Assembly (NCBI GenBank): GCA_001942415.1
Contig: MKJX01000111.1
Location: forward strand, 1-64,000
Length of the DNA stretch: 64,000 bases
Origin: Pseudonocardia sp. CNS-139
GTDB taxonomy: Bacteria; Actinomycetota; Actinomycetes; Mycobacteriales; Pseudonocardiaceae
Reading direction: 5' to 3'
This document shows, piece by piece, positions 58,142 through 64,000 of the stretch. Numbering within the stretch: position 1 is the first letter of the stretch; every line of letters begins with the position of its first letter. The position numbers and the translations under genes are program-made. Below the pieces are notes generated by a model. It did no database searches, was not told the origin of the DNA, and saw only the letters and a program-made list of their open reading frames with translations.

Positions 58142-58731
58142 ACTGTGGTCTGTCCTCGGTCGTCGAGTTCATGGGCCGAAATCGCGATCACACGTTCGCT
58201 CCATGGTGAAGAGCCAGCGGACGGGATTGGCCGCACGTCCGACCAAGGTTCCGCGGCCGCCGCTGATCAGTGCGATTGCCTGGCCATCGCCGTTCGGCTG
58301 GGGCCGATTGTCAGGCGGCGACGCCCTAACCTCGCACGACGGTATTGAGAACGCCGACTGGAAGATCCACCAGATGCGCGTGCCCCGAACCTGCATCCCA
58401 GGCGATGGTTCGAACCCTTCTGCACGGGGGCGGAAGTCGCCTTGAGTGGTGGTCGGTACGCCGGACTGACCTGCGGAAGCAGGCGGGAACACCGTCGGTG
58501 AGCACCAGGAACAGGCAGTTGCGCCGAACGAGTGTGAAGGAGGGTGTACGGCTCCGAACGGACGTACACCTGCCTGCAGGAGTCGTGTTTCCGCAGGTCA
58601 GCGGACTCTGCTAGGAATAGTTCACCCAGAAGAGGGCCTTGCATTCCGGCCGCGCACCCGCAGGACGTCGAACGGGCGCGGAGACGACATTCGTCCAAGA
58701 CCCGTGCGTCCGGGTCCACGACGGTGGGTGC
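58142..58731. other. Gene-poor region at the right edge of the defence island
   Basis: About 590 bases after jetD. No open frame has coding character. A T-arm-like GGTTCGAACCC occurs at 58407-58417, but no cloverleaf can be built around it. It may hold a degraded boundary sequence. Confidence 0.35.
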
Positions 58732-59651
58732 ATGAACAAGCTGCGGATCGTGGTGGCCGTTCCGGTTGCCCTCGCCGCGCTGCTGCTGGTCAACGCCGTC
58801 GTGGTGGCGCAGGAGGACGCGCCGGCCACGGGGACCCCGACCCTGTCCGTGGGCGGTGCGCAGGTCCACGTCGCGCAGGACGGTCCGCAGGATGCCCCGG
58901 CGCTCGTGCTGATCACGGGCTCGTCCGCGTCGACGAGGGTGGACCGGCTGGTCCCGGCCTGCTGGTCGGGCGCCATCGCCGTCGTCCGCCATCGACCGTG
59001 CGTCGGGCACGGCCAGGTCGGCCAAGCCGGACCGGTGACGGCTACGCGATCGCCGACCAGGGGCGCCGGGTCGGTGAGGTCCTCGACCGGCTCGCAGTCG
59101 CGCGTGCCGTCGTGGTCGGCCACTCCACCGGCGGGTCGGTCGCCACCGCGCTCGCCGAGCAGCGGCGCGAGCTGGTGGCGGCGCTCGTGCTCGTGAACAC
59201 CGGTCCGCGTCTCGACGCGTTCGTCGAGCAGGGGCCCGTCAACCAGCTCCTCGAGGTGCCCGTCGTCGGGCAGCTGCTGTGGCGGCTGCGCACCGAGTCC
59301 CTGGTCCGCCGGGCGGCGGCCACGGCCGTCACGCGCGACGTCCCGATCCCGCAGGCAGTCGTCGACGACGTGCTCGGCATGACCTACCACGCGTTCACCG
59401 CCACGTCCCGGGCCGCGGGCGACTACCTCACGCAACGTCCGCTGCCCGACCGGCTGGCTGCCCTCGGGATTCCGCTGCTGGTCGTCTTCGGCGGGGACGA
59501 CCGGCGCTGGCGGTCGTCCTCCGCCGCCGACTACCGGACGGTGCCGGGGGCGCGCATCGAGATGCTTCCCGGCGTCGGGCACTCACCTCCGATCGAGGAT
59601 CCGGAGCGGACCGCCGACCTGCTTCTGGCCTTCGCTGCGGATCGGGCGTGA
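58732..59651 (+). CDS. Alpha/beta-fold hydrolase with N-terminal signal or anchor, frameshifted
   Basis: About 307 residues. KLRIVVAVPVALAALLLVNA is a signal peptide or membrane anchor, so the enzyme acts outside the membrane. The nucleophile elbow is VVVGHSTGGSVATAL, the acid is in LLVVFGGDDRRWR and the His is in GVGHSPPIEDPERT. Between 58960 and 59035 the frame changes at least twice, where one expects GRHRVVRxDxxGHGRS. The substrate is unknown. It converges with the alanine dehydrogenase gene, 20 bases apart. Confidence 0.83.
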
Positions 59652-59671
59652 CGCGGTACGGCCCGCGCGCC

Positions 59672-60787
59672 TCAGCCGGCCAGGGCCTCGGCGACCGTCC
59701 GGGTGGGCATTCCGTGCGCCTGCGCGATCTCGGCGTTGGTGAGCTCGCCCGCATGGGTGGACAGGCCGGCGGCGAGCGCCGGGTCGGCGCGCAGGGCGGG
59801 TCCCCACCCGAGCTCGGCAAGCCGGAGCACGTACGGCAGCGTGGCGCTCGTCAGAGCGTGCGTCGACGTGTGCGGGACGGCGCCCGGCATGTTCGCCACG
59901 CAGTAGAAGACGGTGTCGCGCACGCGGAAGATCGGGTCCGCGTGGGTGGTGGGGTGGGTGTCGGCGAAGCATCCGCCCTGGTCCACGGCGATGTCGACCA
60001 GCACGGCCCCGGGCCGCATCCGGGAGACGATGTCGTTCGACACCAGGGTCGGGGCCTTCGCCCCCGGGACGAGCACGGCGCCGATCACGAGGTCGGCGTC
60101 GAGCACGGCCCGTTCGAGCGTGTAGTCGTTCGAGTGCACGGTGTCGACCTTCCCGGCGTACCGCGCGTCGAGGGCGCGGAGCTTGTCGAGGTCCAGGTCG
60201 AGCACGGTGACGCGGGCTCCCATGCCGACGGCGACGTGCACGGCGTGCGCGCGGAGCGCGGCGCCGATCACGACGACGTGCGCGCGGGGCGCCCCCGGCA
60301 CCCCGCCCATCAGCACGCCCCGCCCGCGGCTGGCGCTCATCAGGTGATAGGCGCCGACCTGCGGCGCCAGCCGGCCGGCGACCTCGCTCATCGGGGTGAG
60401 CAGGGGCAGGCGTCCGTCGGCGGTGCGGACGGTCTCGTAGGCGATCGCCGTGGTGCCGGCCGCGAGCAGCGCGGTCGTGCAGGCGCGGGACGCGGCGAGG
60501 TGCAGGTAGGTGAACACGACGAGATCGGAGCGCAGCCGGTGGTACTCGGGCCCGGTCGGCTCCTTGACCTTGAGCAGCAGCTCGGCGCAGGCCCACACGT
60601 CGTCCGGGTCGTCGAGGAGGCGGGCCCCGGCCGCCTTGTACTCGTCGTCGCTGACCGCCGAGCCGGTGCCGGCGCCCGCCTGCACGACGACCTCGTGCCC
60701 GCGGCGCACGAGCGCGTGCACGCCGGCCGGGGTGAGCGCCACCCTCAGCTCGTTGTCCTTGACCTCGCGCGGCACGGCGATGCGCAC
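59672..60787 (-). CDS. ald: Alanine dehydrogenase
   Basis: A 371-residue enzyme that reversibly deaminates L-alanine with NAD. MRIAVPREVKDNELRVALTP and GHEVVVQAGAGTGSAVSDDE form the N-terminal part with the pyruvate-binding Arg and Lys (LLLKVKEP). The catalytic His and Asp lie in FTYLHLAAS and VDIAVDQGGCF. The NAD loop, normally GAGxxGxxA, reads VVIGAALRAHAVHVAVGMGA, so two glycines are missing. This may be another local sequence error. GTG 60787 follows GAGG. It is 7 bases after the NCS1 permease stop and co-transcribed with it. Confidence 0.9.
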   Translation of the reverse strand: MRIAVPREVKDNELRVALTPAGVHALVRRGHEVVVQAGAGTGSAVSDDEYKAAGARLLDDPDDVWACAELLLKVKEPTGPEYHRLRSDLVVFTYLHLAASRACTTALLAAGTTAIAYETVRTADGRLPLLTPMSEVAGRLAPQVGAYHLMSASRGRGVLMGGVPGAPRAHVVVIGAALRAHAVHVAVGMGARVTVLDLDLDKLRALDARYAGKVDTVHSNDYTLERAVLDADLVIGAVLVPGAKAPTLVSNDIVSRMRPGAVLVDIAVDQGGCFADTHPTTHADPIFRVRDTVFYCVANMPGAVPHTSTHALTSATLPYVLRLAELGWGPALRADPALAAGLSTHAGELTNAEIAQAHGMPTRTVAEALAG

Positions 60788-60794
60788 GGGAACC

Positions 60795-62392
60795 TCACTT
60801 CGTCTCGTGGATGGCGGCGCGGAAGAGCGCCGGGTTGTTCCGGGCGTGCTCGGCGCAGACGGCCTCATACCCGGCGGACGGGTCGCGGTCCATCTCGACC
60901 GCCAGGTAGGAGCGCCCGTCGACGTGGCACCGCACGTGCACCGCCCACGGGTCCTCGACCTCGTCGCGCGGGTCGTGCGGGCGGTCCAGGACGGTCTGGC
61001 CGCGGCGGCGCAGCGCCATCCCGCCCGCCTGGAGCGCGGCGGAGACGAGGAACGCGAGCGGCAGTGCCCAGGTGCCGGTCCAGGAGGCGGCGTCGCCGAA
61101 GGCGAGCAGGCCGAAGCCGACGAGTGTTCCCGTGGCCCACGCCGTGACGCCGACGGCGTCGAAGCGGGGGAGCCGGCCGGGCCGCCACTCCGGTGTCCCG
61201 CGCACGCCGACGGTCGGGCCGACGACGATGAAGGCGAGCGCGCAGGCCGTCCAGGTCACGGTCAGGACGGCCTGGTAGCGCAGGGCCACGAGGATGAAGT
61301 CGAAGACGTTGCTCAGCATGATCAGGAACACGACCACACCGACGAGCACGCCCCAGACGACCCGGCTGAGCCGCACCCGGGACAGCCGCGACAGGAAGCT
61401 CTCCAGGTTCGTCACGGCGAGGTAGAAGTTGGTCGTGTTGATCCGCGTCTGGCTCACCCAGACGAAGATGAGGCCGGCGAGACCCATCAGCGCGACGAGG
61501 CCCAGCACCCCGGACGTCTCGCTCAGCGGGCCGGTCGTCGGGATGGTCAGCGCGACGAAGATCCCCACGACGCCGTTGACGACGATCGTGAAGAGGTAGA
61601 AGACCGGCCCGAACGTGACGACCGCGTGGAACCTCTGGTCTCCCCGCGTGGTGCGGGCGAACCGGGCGAAGTCCCAGGTCGCCATCATCAGCACGAAGTC
61701 GGCCATGTACACGGTGAAGGCCCACCACCAGCCGGGGCCGCTCACCGGGAGGACCTCCGGCCGCTGGGTGAGCCAGTCGCCGCCGTAGCCGTGGACGGTG
61801 CCGGTCCAGACCACGGCGGCGACCAGCCCGGCGAGGTAGAGCGGGAACAGCAGGCCGTTGAACTTGTCGAGGAACAGCCGGAGCGCACCGAAGATCAGCG
61901 GAACGCTGTAGAGGACGACCACGGCGTACCAGAGCTGCACCGGCCCGCCGAGGTAGGCCTGCAGCGCGATCGCGATCACCGAGCCCTCGAAGCAGGCGAA
62001 GTAGATCGCGGTGACGGCCACGAGGATCGGTGCGATCACCGACCGCGGGTGCCGAAGAGCGCGTTCGAGAAGAGGTTGGACGTGAGGCCGGTCCGGGCGG
62101 CGTGCCGGGCGAAGACGGCGTTGATCCCGCCGTAGACGAGGGCGGCGAGCACCATCCCGATGACGGCGTCCACGGTGCCGACGGTCAGCGCGACGAGGGC
62201 GCCCAGGATCAGCCAGAACATGGCGCTGGCCAGCGCCCACCACACACTGGCCAGCGAGAGCCGGCCCATCCGCCAGGAGAGCGGGGTGACGTGGAGCGTG
62301 TAGTCCTCGGTCGCGGCGGCGGCCACGACGGCGGGGTCGTCGGTGTCGGACAGCACGAGCGCGGGGAGGGACCGTTCGGCGGCAGAGGACAT
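60795..62392 (-). CDS. NCS1-family purine/cytosine permease-like transporter, frameshifted
   Basis: About 532 residues with some 12 hydrophobic helices. MSSAAERSLPALVLSDTDD starts at ATG 62392. MGRLSLASVWWALASAMFWL is helix 1, and the break near 62045 separates LFSNALFGTRG from SVIAPILVAVTAIYFACFEG. MADFVLMMATWDFARFARTT and VSQTRINTTNFYLAVTNLES are conserved loops. The cytoplasmic tail (VHVRCHVDGRSYLAVEMDRD) is unusual and domain-like. It is divergent from the hydantoinase gene and in operon with ald, suggesting uptake and breakdown of a nitrogen compound. Confidence 0.83.
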
Positions 62393-62399
62393 GGCTGCT

Positions 62400-62687
62400 C
62401 CGGCTCTGTGACGACGGCTCTGTGACGGACGGGAACCGCCTCGACCGCACTGCGGGGCAGTCGGCGGTGGTGGTCCGGAATCGTTCGTCGCGGAGCGGGG
62501 GACCGGATATCCACGGCTCGGACAAAGGCGGTGCCGCCCGGGTTGTGCAGTCCGACCGGGTCGGACGTATCGGGCGGCGGTGCAGCGAACTGCCCTGATC
62601 ATCACATGAGATTCAGCAGATTGTCAGGTGTGCGCGGGCGGTGCGCTCCCTACGGTCTTCCGCAACGCCGCTTCTCCAGGAGGCCAC
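62400..62687. promoter_or_regulatory. Divergent control region between permease and hydantoinase genes
   Basis: CGGCTCTGTGACG occurs twice in tandem at about 62401-62427. The AGGAGG at 62678-62683 is the ribosome-binding site of the hydantoinase gene. The promoters of both units must lie here; no -35/-10 pair stands out. Confidence 0.35.
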
Positions 62688-64000
62688 GTGCGGATAGGGA
62701 TCGACGTCGGTGGCACGAACACGGACGCCGTGCTGATCGACGGGGACACGGTGCTCGCCGAGGTCAAGGCGGCGACCAGCCCGAACGTCACCTCGGGGAT
62801 CGTCGAGGCGCTGCGCGGCCTGCGCGCCCGCCACACGTTCGACCCGGCGGACGTGCGGGCGGTCATGATCGGCACCACGCACTTCATCAACGCGATCACC
62901 GAGGCGCAGCGGCTCGCGCCGACGGCCGCGCTGCGCCTGGGCCTGCCGGCGACCGCGGCGCTCCCGCCGTTCTGCGACTGGCCGCGGCGGCTGGTGGACG
63001 CCGTCCGCGGCCGGGCGCACCTGTGCCACGGCGGCCACGAGTTCGACGGCCGGACGATCGCGCCGATCGACCGCAACGAGATCCTGCGCGCGGTCGAGGA
63101 CATGGCAGCGCACGGCGTGCGCTCCGTGGCGGTCTCGTCGGTGTTCAGCCCGGTCAACGCGGCGATGGAGCAGGAGGCCGCGGCGATCGTCACCGAGCAG
63201 CTGCCCGACGTGCACGTGAGCCTCTCGCACGAGATCGGCCGGATGGGGCTGCTCGAACGGGAGAACGCGACGATCATCAACGCCTGCCTGCGCGAGCTGG
63301 CCGAGCAGATCTGCGACGGCCTGTCCGGCGCGCTGACGGGCGAGGGCTTCACCGGGGCGCTGTTCCTCAGCCAGAACGACGGCACGCTCATGGACGTCGA
63401 GTACGCGCGCCAGTACCCGGTCGCGACGTTCGCATCCGGCCCGACCAACTCGATGCGGGGCGCCGCGTTCCTCTCCGGGCTCGACACGTGCGCCGTCGTC
63501 GACGTCGGCGGGACGACCACCGACGTCGGCGTCCTGCAGGGCGGGTTCCCGCGGGAGGCGACGACCGAGGTCAGCGTCGGCGGGGTGCGCACGAACTTCC
63601 GCATGCCCGACGTGCTCTCCGTCGGGATCGGCGGGGGCAGCCGGGTCCGCGCGGACACCGCCGCTCCCGCCGTCGGCCCGGACAGCGTCGGCTACCGGCT
63701 GCGGCAGGAGGCGCTGGTGTTCGGCGGCGCCACGCTGACCGCGACCGACCTCGCCGTCGCGGCCGGGATGGCCGACATCGGCGACCGGTCGGCGGTGGCG
63801 GGGCTCGACCGGGCGACCGTCCGGGCCGGGCTGGACCACATCGCCGCCGAGACCGTGCGGATCGTCGACCGGATGCGCACGAGCGCGCGCTCCGCCGGTC
63901 GTGCTCGTCGGCGGCGGGAGCATTCTGTTGCCCGACGCGCTGCCGGGTGTCCAGGCGGTGCACCGGCCGGAGCGGTTCGCCGTGGCCAACGCGATCGGCG
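62688..64000 (+). CDS. Hydantoinase/oxoprolinase family protein (HyuA-like), N-terminal part
   Basis: The first 437 or so residues of an ATP-dependent hydantoinase A/oxoprolinase-type enzyme. MRIGIDVGGTNTDAVLIDGD is the N-terminal phosphate-binding strand of the actin-like fold, VRAVMIGTTHFINAI is the conserved catalytic region, LLERENATIINACLREL is the central helix, and VVDVGGTTTDVGVL is the second phosphate loop. GTG 62688 has AGGAGG upstream. One base is lost near 63892, after which PVVLVGGGSILLPDAL continues in another frame. The gene runs off the window. Together with the NCS1 transporter, a cyclic amide or ureide substrate is likely. Confidence 0.87.
   Translation, partial: MRIGIDVGGTNTDAVLIDGDTVLAEVKAATSPNVTSGIVEALRGLRARHTFDPADVRAVMIGTTHFINAITEAQRLAPTAALRLGLPATAALPPFCDWPRRLVDAVRGRAHLCHGGHEFDGRTIAPIDRNEILRAVEDMAAHGVRSVAVSSVFSPVNAAMEQEAAAIVTEQLPDVHVSLSHEIGRMGLLERENATIINACLRELAEQICDGLSGALTGEGFTGALFLSQNDGTLMDVEYARQYPVATFASGPTNSMRGAAFLSGLDTCAVVDVGGTTTDVGVLQGGFPREATTEVSVGGVRTNFRMPDVLSVGIGGGSRVRADTAAPAVGPDSVGYRLRQEALVFGGATLTATDLAVAAGMADIGDRSAVAGLDRATVRAGLDHIAAETVRIVDRMRTSARSAGRARRRREHSVARRAAGCPGGAPAGAVRRGQRDR

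Noticed and set aside
58407-58417. T-arm-like GGTTCGAACCC, possibly a tRNA or att remnant after jetD.
   Set aside because: No acceptor, D-arm or anticodon stem fits on either strand, and no matching repeat was found elsewhere in the window.

Overview
The window is very GC-rich DNA (about 70% or more by eye) from an actinomycete, most likely Pseudonocardiaceae such as Pseudonocardia. This rests on an aa3 oxidase ctaC-ctaF pair, polyphosphate glucokinase, an SsgB-like protein, WhiB, XRE/DUF5753 with DUF397, GTG starts and many GTGA/ATGA overlaps. The genus is an inference from gene content.

Bases 1-23480 are ordinary chromosome: oxidase subunits, an NCS1 permease with a cysteine hydrolase, an O-methyltransferase, a NarL-type two-component pair, an NHL/thioredoxin gene between two copies of a palindromic intergenic repeat, Fpg/Nei, PAP2, pgi, ppgK, a threonine synthase-like enzyme, a HipA-like kinase with DUF3037, a P450, a Zur-controlled L31B/ferredoxin-like divergon, a Z-prenyltransferase, an HxlR/aldo-keto reductase divergon, a Gly-Cys-Val tRNA cluster and ssgB.

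Bases 23528-35326 are an integrative element of the actinomycete AICE type in the 3' end of tRNA-Val(CAC). It is bounded by a 29-bp perfect direct repeat. It carries two paralogous XRE/DUF5919 regulators, a tandem-wHTH GntR protein, an HD protein, small Cys-rich proteins, a Nudix hydrolase, WhiB, a TraB/FtsK-like translocase, an excisionase and a tyrosine integrase. The cargo is AT-richer: a HEPN protein facing away from a PIN protein. No replication initiator was found. Similar GACGTCC-type boxes recur in its intergenic regions.

Bases 35400-58141 form a defence island. It has a TIGR04141/DUF6119 protein, an XRE/DUF5753 regulator with DUF397, and six genes joined by five consecutive 4-nt stop/start overlaps: HTH-pseudomethyltransferase, hsdM, hsdS, hsdR, rhuM and a Ser/Thr kinase with a repeat-like tail. 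A DUF3387 remnant follows, then a complete type III Wadjet system (jetA-jetD). The six-gene unit is the best candidate for an undescribed arrangement.

Bases 58700-64000 return to metabolism: an alpha/beta hydrolase, an NCS1 permease-alanine dehydrogenase operon, and a divergent hydantoinase/oxoprolinase gene that runs off the window.

About half of the protein genes, including core ones (ctaF, pgi, fpg, hsdM), are interrupted by apparent single-base deletions. Most of these are probably consensus errors. I annotate such genes end to end as CDS and give the approximate shift positions.
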